From: Quinella sp. 1Q7
Lineage (GTDB): Bacteria > Bacillota > Negativicutes > Selenomonadales > Selenomonadaceae
Assembly: GCA_015206805.1 (NCBI GenBank)
Contig: JADEZP010000016.1
Span: 1-35,956, forward strand
DNA: 35,956 nucleotides
Direction of reading: 5' to 3'
Part shown: positions 22,620 through 31,326 of the stretch, one piece after another
How the letters are laid out: the number at the start of each line of letters is the position of its first letter
Position numbering within the stretch: the first letter of the stretch is position 1
Position numbers and translations under genes: made by a program
Notes under the pieces: generated by a model
What the model was told of the DNA's origin: nothing
Seen by the model: the letters and a program-made list of their open reading frames with translations, nothing else
The model's database searches: none

Positions 22620-23564
22620 ATGAGCAACGAAATTTCTGTGATTGGCGCGGGCGTGATTGACGTGCTTGCCGGACCGACTGACGAACACATTGCAACGCGC
22701 GGCTCGTCGCCGATGGATTACGTCAAGCTTGCTTACGGCGGCGACGCGCTCAACGAGGCTGTAGCACTGTCGCGGCTGGGCAAGTCTGTGCAGTGGATAA
22801 GCAAAGTCGCCGACGACGCCGCGGGCGAAAAAATTTTGAGCTACGCAAAATCTAACGGGCTCGACGTCGACTGCATGACGATTCAGCGCGGCGCACAATC
22901 GGGCGTTACAGTCGTGCTGGTCGACGCTCAAGGCGAACGGCGTTTCCTGACGAATACCAACAGCACCCTGCGCACGCTGGAGGAGTCGGACATTTTGCCG
23001 CACGTCGACAAGATGGCGTCAATCGTCAGCTTCGCGAGCATGTTCATTTCGTATCGGCTGGACGTGCCCGCAATGACGCGGCTGTTCAAACGAATCAAGT
23101 CGAGCGGGCGGACGTTGGTCGTCGACACGAAACAAACTAAGCGCGGCGAAACGCTTGACGACGTGGCGGAGCTGTTGCCGTGCATGGATTTTTTCCTGCC
23201 GAACGAATCGGAATTGGCAATGCTCACGGGCGGCGACGACGTTCACGAAAACATTGCGGCACTGTTGAATCGCGGCTTACCCTGCGCGGTGGTGAAGGTC
23301 GGCGGCAAAGGTTGCTTGATTGCGCGGCGCGACGAGCTGATTGAAATTCCCGCGTGCCCCGTCGAAAAAGTCATCGACACGACGGGCGCGGGCGATTGTT
23401 TCGCGGCGGGATTTTTATGGGCACTGTCGGAGGGTTGGCAGCTTGACAAGTGCGGACGATTCGCCTGTGCAGTAGCGTCGTTATCGGTGGAGCAAGTCGG
23501 CGCGGTCACGGGCGTCACGAATTTGGCGGCGGTCATGGAACGTTACAAAGCTTATCGTCAGTGA
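22620..23564 (+). CDS. PfkB-family carbohydrate kinase
   Basis: A 314-residue ribokinase-fold sugar kinase. The ATG follows GGGGGTGAAGGTTTT. Motifs are VIGAGVIDVLAGP at the N-terminus, KLAYGGDALNEAVALSRLG (sugar-binding GGxxxN), NSTLRTL, FFLPNESELAMLTG, VVKVGGKGCLI and the catalytic/anion-hole signature VIDTTGAGDCFAAGF. It lies between the PTS permease and purF, with its own promoter and a terminator before it, so it is a separate unit. Fructokinase, ribokinase and 2-keto-3-deoxygluconate kinase relatives share these motifs, and the substrate cannot be assigned from this sequence. Confidence 0.92.
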   Translation: MSNEISVIGAGVIDVLAGPTDEHIATRGSSPMDYVKLAYGGDALNEAVALSRLGKSVQWISKVADDAAGEKILSYAKSNGLDVDCMTIQRGAQSGVTVVLVDAQGERRFLTNTNSTLRTLEESDILPHVDKMASIVSFASMFISYRLDVPAMTRLFKRIKSSGRTLVVDTKQTKRGETLDDVAELLPCMDFFLPNESELAMLTGGDDVHENIAALLNRGLPCAVVKVGGKGCLIARRDELIEIPACPVEKVIDTTGAGDCFAAGFLWALSEGWQLDKCGRFACAVASLSVEQVGAVTGVTNLAAVMERYKAYRQ

Positions 23565-23582
23565 TTCGCGGCGGAACGTTTT

Positions 23583-23612
23583 TTGACAACGGCGCGGCGC
23601 GTGCAATATAAT
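23583..23612 (+). promoter_or_regulatory. Promoter of purF
   Basis: Consensus TTGACA (23583-23588), 18-bp spacer ACGGCGCGGCGCGTGCAA, consensus TATAAT (23607-23612). No purine-repressor box or guanine riboswitch was recognised in the short leader. Confidence 0.75.
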
Positions 23613-23653
23613 TTCGGCACAAGACTCAACACATTTGCAAAGGGGTGGCGGCA

Positions 23654-25081
23654 ATGGATTTCGGTATGACTTCAGCGGGCGAGGCGTGCGGCGTGTTCGG
23701 CATGTACGACCTTAGCGGCGGCGACGTGGCGCAGGCAATTTATTACGGGCTTTACGCTTTGCAACATCGCGGGCAGGAAAGTGCGGGTATCGCCGTGACT
23801 GACACCTCGACGCGCACGGACAAGGTCATCTGTCACAAAGACCTCGGTCGCGTCAACGAAGTTTTTCACGCGCAAGACATCGCCGCGCTCAAAGGCAACC
23901 TCGGTGTCGGACATGTGCGCTACTCAACGGCGGGTGCTTCCACGCGCGAAAATTCTCAACCGCTCGTGCTTGCCTACATCAAAGGAACGCTCATGCTTGC
24001 TCACAACGGCAACTTGGTCAACGCCCCGCAACTTCGTCGGCAGCTTGCAATGGGCGGCGCAATTTTCCAGACGACGACGGATTCGGAGACAATCGCCTAT
24101 CACATCGCCCGCGAACGCGTCAAATCCCGTTCGGTGCAGGAGGCGACCGTTCGTGCCCTGCGCAAAGTTCAAGGCTCGTATTCGCTCGTCGTCGCCAGTC
24201 CGCGCAAGCTTATCGGTGCCCGCGACCCGTGGGGATTTCGTCCGCTGGTTATCGGCAAACTCGACAACGCCTATATCATCACGTCGGAGACCTGCGCGCT
24301 TGAGACAATCGACGCCGAATTTATCCGCGACGTTTTGCCCGGCGAAGTCGTCACAATCTTCCACAACGGCAGAATCGAATCGAACATGGAACTTGCCTTG
24401 CCCGCCGATAAAACTGCGCGGTGTATCTTCGAGTACATTTACTTTTGCCGACCCGATACGACTTTCGACGGAATGAGCGTCACGAAGTCGCGGATTATCG
24501 CGGGCAAGCTTTTGGCGCAGGTTAATCCCGTCGAGGCTGATTTGGTCGTCGGCGTCCCCGAATCGGGCAACATGGCGGCTGTCGGCTACTCAATGGCGTC
24601 GGGCATTCCTTACGGTATCGCCTTCACGAAAAACACTTACGTCGGCAGAACTTTTATCAGACCGCAACAATCCAGCCGTATGCAAAGCGTCAAAGTCAAG
24701 CTCAACGTCCTGCGCGAAGTCGTGCGCGGCAAACGGCTAATCATGATTGACGATTCGATTGTTCGCGGCACGACGGGCAACAGGATTGTCAACATGCTCA
24801 AGGAGGCGGGCGCGGCTGAAGTTCACGTTCGCGTGTCGAGTCCGCCGTTCAAGCACCCGTGTTATTTCGGCGTCGACATTCCCGACGAAGATCAGCTTAT
24901 CGCTCACAATCGCAGCGTCGAGGAAATTTGCAAACTTTTGGGCGCGGATTCGTTGGGTTATCTGCCGATTGCGTGCCTGCATGAAATGGCGGGCTCACGA
25001 CCGATTTGCACGGCGTGTTTCAGCGGCGACTACCCGATACCGCCGCCGATTGAAGATATTCGCGGCGACTACCTGCGCTGA
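23654..25081 (+). CDS. purF: Amidophosphoribosyltransferase
   Basis: A 475-residue PurF, which makes phosphoribosylamine from PRPP and glutamine, the first step of purine synthesis. The ATG at 23654 follows AAAGGGG. The glutaminase nucleophile is C12 in GEACGVFGMYD, so a propeptide of 11 residues would be removed, as in the B. subtilis class. Ntn-domain motifs are YYGLYALQHRGQESAGI and GVGHVRYSTAG. The PRPP loop is RLIMIDDSIVRGTTG. Cysteines at ARCIFEYIYF, KHPCYFG and ICTACFSGD match the four ligands of the [4Fe-4S] cluster of Bacillus-type PurF, consistent with an oxygen-sensitive enzyme in an anaerobe. No other pur gene is adjacent. Confidence 0.96.
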   Translation: MDFGMTSAGEACGVFGMYDLSGGDVAQAIYYGLYALQHRGQESAGIAVTDTSTRTDKVICHKDLGRVNEVFHAQDIAALKGNLGVGHVRYSTAGASTRENSQPLVLAYIKGTLMLAHNGNLVNAPQLRRQLAMGGAIFQTTTDSETIAYHIARERVKSRSVQEATVRALRKVQGSYSLVVASPRKLIGARDPWGFRPLVIGKLDNAYIITSETCALETIDAEFIRDVLPGEVVTIFHNGRIESNMELALPADKTARCIFEYIYFCRPDTTFDGMSVTKSRIIAGKLLAQVNPVEADLVVGVPESGNMAAVGYSMASGIPYGIAFTKNTYVGRTFIRPQQSSRMQSVKVKLNVLREVVRGKRLIMIDDSIVRGTTGNRIVNMLKEAGAAEVHVRVSSPPFKHPCYFGVDIPDEDQLIAHNRSVEEICKLLGADSLGYLPIACLHEMAGSRPICTACFSGDYPIPPPIEDIRGDYLR

Positions 25082-25088
25082 ATTTTTA

Positions 25089-25117
25089 TTGACGATTGGC
25101 GCGGCAAATGATAATGT
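25089..25117 (+). promoter_or_regulatory. Promoter of the nitroreductase-yraN-comM unit
   Basis: TTGACG (25089-25094), 17-bp spacer ATTGGCGCGGCAAATGA, TAATGT (25112-25117), 44 bp before the ATG. Confidence 0.55.
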
Positions 25118-25161
25118 TGCACCGTCAAACAATCTTCACGCAATCGAAAGGAGTATTCATC

Positions 25162-25674
25162 ATGAGTTTCTACGAATTGGCAAAGGCGCGCTATTCGTGC
25201 CGCAAACTGACCGACGCGGCGATTGAGCCCGAAAAAATCGAACGCATTCTTCGGGCGGCGATAGCGGCTCCGACGGCTAAGAACGCCCAAAGCTACACAA
25301 TCTGGGCAATCAAATCGCCCGACGCCTTCGACAAACTCAAGCAGGCGACGCCTTACACGTTCGGTTCGGCATTGGCATTCGTCGTCGGCGCACAGAAAGA
25401 CGGCGCGTTCGACAGACCGTTCGACAACAAAAATTTCGCGGAGATCGACGCGGCAATCGTCGCAACACATTTGATGTTGGCGGTGCAGGACGAAGGTCTC
25501 GGCACGACGTGGGTCGGTTACTTCGACGCTCCGAAACTGCAGGAACTTTTCCCCGAAATGCAGGGCTACGAACTCGTCGCCGTATTCCCCGTCGGATACC
25601 CTGCCGCCGACGCAAAGCCGCATGTTCGCCACGAGGATCGTCGCGCACTTGAAGAGGTCGTCGTCACACTGTGA
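25162..25674 (+). CDS. Nitroreductase-family flavoprotein
   Basis: A 170-residue FMN-dependent nitroreductase-family protein. The ATG follows GAAAGGAG. It has the N-terminal FMN phosphate-binding pattern AKARYSCRKLTDAAIEPEKI (usually R-R-S-x-R), AAPTAKNAQSYTIWAI, a central DAAIVATHLMLAVQDEGLGT and a glycine-containing end (VAVFPVGYPA). The size matches the short, one-domain class that reduces nitro compounds, quinones or acts in small-molecule redox metabolism. The substrate is unknown. It shares a 4-bp GTGA overlap with yraN, so the two are translationally coupled. Confidence 0.9.
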   Translation: MSFYELAKARYSCRKLTDAAIEPEKIERILRAAIAAPTAKNAQSYTIWAIKSPDAFDKLKQATPYTFGSALAFVVGAQKDGAFDRPFDNKNFAEIDAAIVATHLMLAVQDEGLGTTWVGYFDAPKLQELFPEMQGYELVAVFPVGYPAADAKPHVRHEDRRALEEVVVTL

Positions 25675-26045
25675 GCCGTCAAAAATCTTTGGGGCATATC
25701 GGCGAGGACTGCGCGGCGAAATTTTTGGAGGCGCACGGCTACGAAATTGTCGCGCGGAATTTTCGGATTCGTTCGGCGGAAATTGACATCATCGCGCGTT
25801 CGGACGACGTGATAATTTTCGTGGAGGTCAAGGCTCGGTCGAACGCTCGGCACGGTTTGCCGGCGGAGGCTGTCACCGTTCGCAAGCAGCGGAAAATCAT
25901 CGAGGCGGCGGGCGTTTTTCTGCAGGACGAAAATTTTGCTGACTGCGCCTGTCGTTTCGACGTTGTGGAAGTTTTCATGCGCGGCGAACTTGTCGAGGCG
26001 ATTAACCACATCGAAAACGCCTTCGAGGTCACGCAAGAATTTTAA
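25671..26045 (+). CDS. yraN: YraN family (UPF0102) nuclease-fold protein
   Basis: A 124-residue UPF0102/YraN protein with a restriction-endonuclease-like fold. GTG start overlapping the upstream stop. Motifs are LGHIGEDCAAKFLEAHGYEI, ARNFRIRSAEIDIIAR and FVEVKARSN, giving the E-D-ExK residues of the PD-(D/E)xK core, then AVTVRKQRKIIEAA and FDVVEV. The family is widespread and poorly characterised. In many bacteria it sits beside comM (yifB), as it does here, 57 bp upstream, which suggests a shared role in DNA uptake or processing. That link is inference. Confidence 0.93.
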   Translation: MSRQKSLGHIGEDCAAKFLEAHGYEIVARNFRIRSAEIDIIARSDDVIIFVEVKARSNARHGLPAEAVTVRKQRKIIEAAGVFLQDENFADCACRFDVVEVFMRGELVEAINHIENAFEVTQEF

Positions 26046-26102
26046 TCGCGTCCGACGCCCGCCGCGAGTTATTGAATTGAATATTTCGGGAGGTTTTGAA
26101 CT

Positions 26103-27635
26103 TTGTACGCCAGAACATTCGGCGCGGCGACGCAGGGCGTTGACGGCATGATAATTTCCGTCGAAGTCGACAGCGCGAACGGTATGCCCGCCTTTGACAT
26201 CGTCGGTTTGCCGTCGACCGCCGTGCGCGAATCAAAAGAACGCGTCCGCACCGCCATAAAAAATTCGGGCTTGCGCAGTCGCGTCGAAAAAATCACAATC
26301 AACCTTGCACCCGCCAACGTCCGCAAAGAAAGCGCGGGACTCGACCTGCCGATTGCGATTGGCTTGCTTGCCGCGCAGGGCAGATTGCGTCCGTCGGTGT
26401 GCGAGGAATTTTTATTTGTCGCGGAGTTGTCGCTGGAAGGAAATTTGCGACCCGTGGCGGGCGTCTTGCCGATTGCCGTCACTGCGCGGGCGGAGGGCTT
26501 CAAAAAAATCATCGTCGCGCGCGAAAACATCAACGAGGCATTGCTTGTGGACGGACTGACGGTTTACGCGCCGAAAAGTTTGATTGAGCTGGTGGACTTT
26601 ATCGACGGACAGATTGAGCTTGCGCCCGCGACACCGCAACCCGTCGACGAGCCCGAAGGCTTTGTTGAACTGGTCGACGACTTCGCGGACGTGCAAGGTC
26701 AATTCATGGCGAAACGTGCGCTTGAGATTGCGGCGGCAGGTGGTCACAACGTCTTGATGGTCGGCGTGCCCGGTTCAGGCAAAACAATGCTTGCAAAGCG
26801 CATGAGCTCAATCCTGCCCGAAATGACGCGCGAGGAGGCTCTTGAAGTCACCAAAATTTACAGCATTGCGGGCAAACTTCCGCAAGGCGGCGGACTTATG
26901 ACGAAACGCCCGTTCCAAAATCCGAATCACGACGCGTCGACGGCGGCGATAATCGGCGGCGGCACCACTCCAACGCCGGGACAAGTCACCCTTGCGCATA
27001 ATGGCGTACTGTTTCTGGACGAACTGCCCGAATTTAAAAAATCCACGCTGGAGGCATTGCGCGAGCCGCTTGAGGAACGTCGAATCACAATCAGCCGCGT
27101 AAACGGCACGCTGACTTTCCCGTCGAGCATGATTTTAATTTGCGCAATGAATCCGTGTCCGTGCGGCTGGAACGGCGACAACGACCATTTCTGCCGCTGT
27201 TCGGAAGCCGACATCAAACGCTACACGCGGCGACTTTCGGGACCATTGCTTGACCGAATCGACATTCACATTCGCGTGCCCCGCGTCAAATACGACGACT
27301 TAAGCTCAAAGCGCAGGAACGAGCCCTCAAGCGCAATTCGTGAGCGTGTGTCGGCGGCGAGGAAAATTCAGACCGAGCGGCTTGCGAAATTCGGCATCTA
27401 CTGCAACGCGCAAATGACGCACGCGCTTGTTCAGCAACTGTGCACGCTTGAGCCCGTCGCCGAAGATTTGCTCAAGGAAGTTTTCGAGACGAAGAAACTT
27501 TCCGCCCGCAGCTACGACAGAATTGTCAAAGTCGGGCGCACGATTGCGGACTTGGCGGGCGGCGGCGACATCATCTCCGCCAAACATATCAGCGAGGCGA
27601 TTAAATTGCGCAGTGACTTCGACATCGACGGCTGA
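26103..27635 (+). CDS. comM: ComM/YifB family AAA+ ATPase
   Basis: A 510-residue Mg-chelatase-like AAA+ protein. In naturally competent bacteria ComM is a hexameric helicase that drives branch migration during integration of transforming DNA. The TTG at 26103 lies 9 bp after GGGAGG and gives YARTFGAATQGVDGMIISVE. The N-terminal Lon-protease-like domain has GLPSTAVRESKERVRTAI and INLAPANVRKESAGLDLPIA. The ATPase has Walker A GVPGSGKTMLAKRM, Walker B VLFLDELPEF, then LRERPLEERRITISR-like EPLEERRITISRVNG and CAMNPCPCGW. The C-terminus ends AIKLRSDFDIDG, and these last codons are duplicated just downstream. Confidence 0.95.
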   Translation: MYARTFGAATQGVDGMIISVEVDSANGMPAFDIVGLPSTAVRESKERVRTAIKNSGLRSRVEKITINLAPANVRKESAGLDLPIAIGLLAAQGRLRPSVCEEFLFVAELSLEGNLRPVAGVLPIAVTARAEGFKKIIVARENINEALLVDGLTVYAPKSLIELVDFIDGQIELAPATPQPVDEPEGFVELVDDFADVQGQFMAKRALEIAAAGGHNVLMVGVPGSGKTMLAKRMSSILPEMTREEALEVTKIYSIAGKLPQGGGLMTKRPFQNPNHDASTAAIIGGGTTPTPGQVTLAHNGVLFLDELPEFKKSTLEALREPLEERRITISRVNGTLTFPSSMILICAMNPCPCGWNGDNDHFCRCSEADIKRYTRRLSGPLLDRIDIHIRVPRVKYDDLSSKRRNEPSSAIRERVSAARKIQTERLAKFGIYCNAQMTHALVQQLCTLEPVAEDLLKEVFETKKLSARSYDRIVKVGRTIADLAGGGDIISAKHISEAIKLRSDFDIDG

Positions 27636-27681
27636 AAATTTTTTTGCGTCGGCGATTGACTGCGGCTGTCGAGTTGGACGC

Positions 27682-27727
27682 GGCGATTAAACTGCGCAGT
27701 GACTTCGACATTGACGGCTGAAATTTT
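27682..27727 (+). repeat. Duplicated 3' end of comM
   Basis: The last 12 sense codons plus stop of comM (from 27597) recur here as GGCGATTAAACTGCGCAGTG and onward, ending in the same TGA. Two differences (TTG/CTG and ATC/ATT) are silent. The 168-bp gap 27636-27803 otherwise holds the vWA gene's SD and no clear promoter. Confidence 0.8.
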
Positions 27728-27803
27728 AACGAAAATTTTAATCGCGCTTGCCCCGCCGCTAATGATTGGTTGTTACCGTTCATTTGAAAGGAGATGACCC
27801 GTT

Positions 27804-28583
27804 ATGTTCCGAGTTCTGTTAATCGTCGCGGCAATGATGTTTTTCGTCGGGCAAGCATTTTCTGCAACGGCGCGTCCGCAAACAATCGAGCCGCCGCGTG
27901 AAGTACCAACACCTGCGCCCGTCAAACAAATCCTGCCGAAGCACGAACACTCCGCAAAATGCGAAGCGACTTCCGCCGAGCCCGTGCAGATAATTTGCAT
28001 ACTTGACCGTTCCGGCTCAATGAAGGCTTTGGCGGCTGACACAATCGGCGGCTACAATTCCTTTATCGAGCGGCAAAAAAAGGAGTCGGGCGCGGCTGAA
28101 GTCACGACGGTTTTGTTCGACGACCAATACGAAAAAATTTCAGACGCCGTCGACCTGCAAGCCGTCTCCGAGCTCACGAGTGCCGAATATTACGCGCGCG
28201 GCACGACCGCCCTTTTGGACGCCGTCGGCAGGACGATCATGGATACCGCAGGCAAAATGGAGCGCGACGAAATTTGCCCCGCACGTCGCCGCGTGTTGGT
28301 TATGATTATGACCGACGGTTACGAGAACGCCAGCCGCGAATACACTAAAGCCGACCTCAAGTCTTTGATTGAGGCGACGACCAACGCTTACAAGTGGAAT
28401 TACATTTTCATGGGCGCGAATATCGATTCGGTCGCCGAGGCGGGCTCAATCGGCATAAAAGCTCATCACGCGGCGAATTATTCGGCTGACAGCAAGGGCG
28501 TCGACAGAACGTTTTCGCAGATGAATGATGCCGCCCGTGAAGTTCGTGAGCGCGGCACCGTAAGCGACGACTGGAACAAATAA
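27804..28583 (+). CDS. Secreted von Willebrand factor A domain protein
   Basis: A 259-residue protein with an N-terminal signal peptide (MFRVLLIVAAMMFFVGQAFSATA, shown here by its hydrophobic core LLIVAAMMFFVG and likely cleavage after AFSA). A proline-rich stretch follows, then a vWA domain from about residue 60. The MIDAS motif is complete: CILDRSGSMKAL, the threonine in ARGTTALLDAVG, and MIMTDGYENAS. The ATG follows AAAGGAGATGA. There is no C-terminal anchor, so it is probably periplasmic, and no MoxR or other vWA partner is nearby. A terminator follows. Function unknown beyond likely metal-dependent protein binding. Confidence 0.85.
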   Translation: MFRVLLIVAAMMFFVGQAFSATARPQTIEPPREVPTPAPVKQILPKHEHSAKCEATSAEPVQIICILDRSGSMKALAADTIGGYNSFIERQKKESGAAEVTTVLFDDQYEKISDAVDLQAVSELTSAEYYARGTTALLDAVGRTIMDTAGKMERDEICPARRRVLVMIMTDGYENASREYTKADLKSLIEATTNAYKWNYIFMGANIDSVAEAGSIGIKAHHAANYSADSKGVDRTFSQMNDAAREVRERGTVSDDWNK

Positions 28584-28607
28584 TTTATCACTGCTGACAC
28601 AAAAAAA

Positions 28608-28645
28608 CTCCTCAACCGCGTTGAACGGTCGAGGAATTTTTTATT
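28608..28645. terminator. Bidirectional terminator between the vWA gene and rpmB
   Basis: TCCTCAACCG pairs with CGGTCGAGGA (one A-C mismatch), flanked by seven A on the left and TTTTTTATT on the right. It can serve both convergent genes. Confidence 0.8.
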
Positions 28646-28654
28646 GCCGCAAAT

Positions 28655-28846
28655 TTAGATGGCGCGTTGAATTTTGCCTGAACGCAGGCAACGGGTGCAG
28701 ACGTTGACGCGTTTGACTTCGCCGTCGACGAGCGCACGCACGCGCTGAATATTCGGCTTCCATTTGCGTTTGGTCTTCAAGTGCGAGTGGCTGACGTTCA
28801 TGCCGGACATCGCGCCCTTCTGACAAATTTCGCAGTAAGCAGACAT
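28655..28846 (-). CDS. rpmB: 50S ribosomal protein L28
   Basis: A 63-residue L28 of the large ribosomal subunit. The ATG at 28846 follows AGAGGTGATTTGT. The sequence has the zinc-ribbon cysteine pairs CEIC (C5, C8) and CTRC (C51, C54), that is, the C+ form, plus the basic SHSHLKTKRKWKPNIQRVRA core. A longer in-frame ORF upstream is not part of the protein. Monocistronic, with its own promoter on the minus strand. Confidence 0.97.
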   Translation of the reverse strand: MSAYCEICQKGAMSGMNVSHSHLKTKRKWKPNIQRVRALVDGEVKRVNVCTRCLRSGKIQRAI

Positions 28847-28880
28847 ACAAATCACCTCTTCTCCGTAAAAAGACAGGCGC

Positions 28881-28909
28881 ATTGTAGCACAGAAAATTTT
28901 TCGGCGCAA
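28881..28909 (-). promoter_or_regulatory. Promoter of rpmB
   Basis: Minus strand TTGCGC (28904-28909), 17-bp spacer, TACAAT (28881-28886), 34 bp before the ATG. Confidence 0.65.
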
Positions 28910-28967
28910 GGGCAAATCGCGCATTAACAAGCATTTTGCGGCGGCATATAAATTTTCGGCGGCGTCA

Positions 28968-28996
28968 TTGACAGTCGGCATAACGTGCGCTAATAT
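28968..28996 (+). promoter_or_regulatory. Promoter of mutA-mutB
   Basis: TTGACA (28968-28973), 17-bp spacer, TAATAT (28991-28996). The leader to the mutA start is about 155 bases and contains the heptamer array. No cobalamin riboswitch box was recognised in it. Confidence 0.7.
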
Positions 28997-29011
28997 TTCC
29001 GATAGTTGATA

Positions 29012-29097
29012 CAGGGGTCAGGTGTCAGGGGTCAGGTGTCAGGGGTAAGGGGTAAGGGGTCAGCAACTGATACCTGATACCTTTTCCCTGATACCTG
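29012..29097 (+). repeat. Heptamer repeat array with inverted units in the mutA leader
   Basis: Units of 7 bp: CAGGGGT and CAGGTGT alternating (five units), AAGGGGT twice, then CAGCAAC. From 29068 the opposite-strand unit follows: TGATACC, TGATACC, TTTTCCC, TGATACC. Direct and inverted units can pair into an imperfect hairpin. The remaining leader to 29157 holds only the SD AGGAGGTC. Related to the array at 2545-2600. Confidence 0.85.
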
Positions 29098-29157
29098 TTG
29101 AGGAGGTCGAGACAAAACTTTTCGCAACGCATCACAAAAAATTTAGGAGGTCATTGT

Positions 29158-31326
29158 ATGAGCACTGCCACAGACAACAATGCGTCTGCCGAGCTGGATT
29201 TGCAAGCACTTATCCGCCGCGCAGAGGCGCAAACCGATTTTCCCGAAGTCCCGCTGGACGAATTCACGCCGCCTACTTACGACGCGTGGAAGGAAGCTTG
29301 TATCGCCCTGCTCAAAGGCGCACCGTTCGAGAAAAAACTTTTCACGAAAACTTACGAAGGCATCACCTTCAGCCCGATGTATTTCCACGGAGACACCGAG
29401 CCGATTCAGCCGAAAACTTATCCCGGCATGGGCGATTACGTTCGCGGCATAACTCCAAACGGTTATGTCAATGCGCCGTGGGGAATTGCTCAAGCTTGCG
29501 ACGACACCTTGCCCGAAGAGAACAACGAATTGCTCAAGCACGAGATTGACAAGGGCTCCACGATTTACAACGTCAAAGTCGACTGCGCGACCCGCAAAGC
29601 TCGCGACGCCCGCGAATGCGAACACATCGGCAAACACGGCTGCTCCGTTACGACGCTCGGCGACGCTGAAACGCTCCTTAAAGGTCTCAAGCTCGACCAA
29701 TATCCGCTGTACGTTTACGCGGGCGAATCCGCATTGCCGTTACTTGCGCTGATTGTCGCGGCTGTCAAAAATCAGGGCGGCGACGTTGCCAAACTCAAAG
29801 GCATTATCGGCGCGAATCCCATTGCCGAATACGTCGCAAACGGCACGCTCAATCAGTCGCTGGACAAACTCTACGACGAGGCGGCGGCTGTCGCGAAGTG
29901 GGCTGTCGACAACGCTCCGAACGTCCGCACGATTTTTGTCAAAAGCAATGTCTTCAGCAACGGCGGCGCGAACGACGTTCAGGAAGTCGCTTACACCGTC
30001 GCAACGGGCGTCGCTTATCTGCGGGCACTGCTTGAGCGCGGCTTGACGATTGAACAGGCGGCAAGTCAGATTATGTTCGGCTTTTCAATGGGCGCGAATT
30101 TCTTCATGCAGATTGCAAAGCTCCGCGCAGTCCGTCCGATTTGGGCGCAGATTGTCAAGGCGTTCGGCGGCTCGGAAGACGCGCAGAAAATGCACATTCA
30201 CGGTCGCCCCGCGAAGTTCTTCAAGACCGTTTACGACCCGTATGTCAACATGCTTCGCGACACGACGGAACTTTTCAGCGGCGTGGTCGGCGGCGTCGAC
30301 AGCTTCGAGAACTCCACGTTCGATGAGCCCGTCCGCAAGGGCGACGAATTCAGCCGCCGCATTGCCCGCAACATGCAAATTATCCTGCAAGAAGAATTCG
30401 GGCTTCTGCAACCGATTGACCCCGCCGGCGGCAGTTGGGCTGTCGAAACGCTCACCAAGCAAATTCGCGAAAAAATTTGGGCTGAATTCCAAGCCGTCGA
30501 ATCCAAGGGCGGTATCGTCGCCGCGCTCAAGGAAGGTTATCCGCAGGAACAAATCGCCGCAGTTCTTGCCGCACGTTTCAAGGCTGCCGAGACGCGCAAA
30601 GATCGCATTGTCGGCAACAACATGTACCCGAACATGACCGAGGAACGCATTGACGCCCGCCCCGAATCTCAAGCCGAAAACATGAAGGCGCGCAAATCCG
30701 CGATTGAGGCTTATCTTGCCAACGTCGACGCGAAAGCCGCACTTGCCGCCATTAAAGCCGACGACGTTGAGTCCGTCATTGCGGCGGCTCAATCGGGCGC
30801 GACGATTGCCGAACTTCGCAAGGCATTGGGCACGGCTGAAGTCGACGAAATTAAATCGATTGAGGCTCACCGCTGGAGCGAACGTTTCGAGGCTCTGCGC
30901 GAGACTACGGAAAAATTCAAGGCTTCCACGGGCGACAACGTCAAAATCTTCCTTGCGAACATGGGACCGATTCCGCAACATAAAGCCCGCGCAGATTTCA
31001 CCACGGGATTTTTGCAGGTCGGCGCGTTCCAAGTGCTGGGCAACAACGGCTTCCCGACGGTCGACGAGGCGGCTGCTGCTGCTAAAGAGTCGGGCGCGGA
31101 TGCCGTCGTAATTTGCTCAACCGACGCGACGTATCCCGAAATTGTCCCCGCACTTGCGCCGAAACTTCACGAGGCATTGCCGAACGCGACGGTTTACCTT
31201 GCGGGCACGGCTCCCGCCGAACTCGTCGAAACTTACAAGCAGGCGGGCATTGACGACTACATCAACGTTCGCGCGAATTGCTACAAAGTTATTCAAGCTC
31301 TTCAACAGAAAAAGGGGATGGCATAA
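29158..31326 (+). CDS. mutA: Methylmalonyl-CoA mutase small (beta) subunit
   Basis: A 722-residue small subunit of heterodimeric adenosylcobalamin-dependent methylmalonyl-CoA mutase, which interconverts succinyl-CoA and R-methylmalonyl-CoA. The ATG at 29158 follows AGGAGGTCATTGT. It has the mutase barrel ([65 protein letters not shown]). The C-terminal flavodoxin-like domain lacks the DxHxxG cobalamin-ligand motif, as expected for the non-catalytic subunit. Its stop overlaps the mutB start. Together with lactate transport this supports propionate formation through the succinate route. Confidence 0.95.
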   Translation: MSTATDNNASAELDLQALIRRAEAQTDFPEVPLDEFTPPTYDAWKEACIALLKGAPFEKKLFTKTYEGITFSPMYFHGDTEPIQPKTYPGMGDYVRGITPNGYVNAPWGIAQACDDTLPEENNELLKHEIDKGSTIYNVKVDCATRKARDARECEHIGKHGCSVTTLGDAETLLKGLKLDQYPLYVYAGESALPLLALIVAAVKNQGGDVAKLKGIIGANPIAEYVANGTLNQSLDKLYDEAAAVAKWAVDNAPNVRTIFVKSNVFSNGGANDVQEVAYTVATGVAYLRALLERGLTIEQAASQIMFGFSMGANFFMQIAKLRAVRPIWAQIVKAFGGSEDAQKMHIHGRPAKFFKTVYDPYVNMLRDTTELFSGVVGGVDSFENSTFDEPVRKGDEFSRRIARNMQIILQEEFGLLQPIDPAGGSWAVETLTKQIREKIWAEFQAVESKGGIVAALKEGYPQEQIAAVLAARFKAAETRKDRIVGNNMYPNMTEERIDARPESQAENMKARKSAIEAYLANVDAKAALAAIKADDVESVIAAAQSGATIAELRKALGTAEVDEIKSIEAHRWSERFEALRETTEKFKASTGDNVKIFLANMGPIPQHKARADFTTGFLQVGAFQVLGNNGFPTVDEAAAAAKESGADAVVICSTDATYPEIVPALAPKLHEALPNATVYLAGTAPAELVETYKQAGIDDYINVRANCYKVIQALQQKKGMA

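Noticed and set aside
29000-29157. Cobalamin riboswitch ahead of mutA-mutB
   Set aside because: The leader is short, filled by heptamer repeats, and lacks a recognisable B12-box; the mutase is a B12 user, which made the idea attractive.
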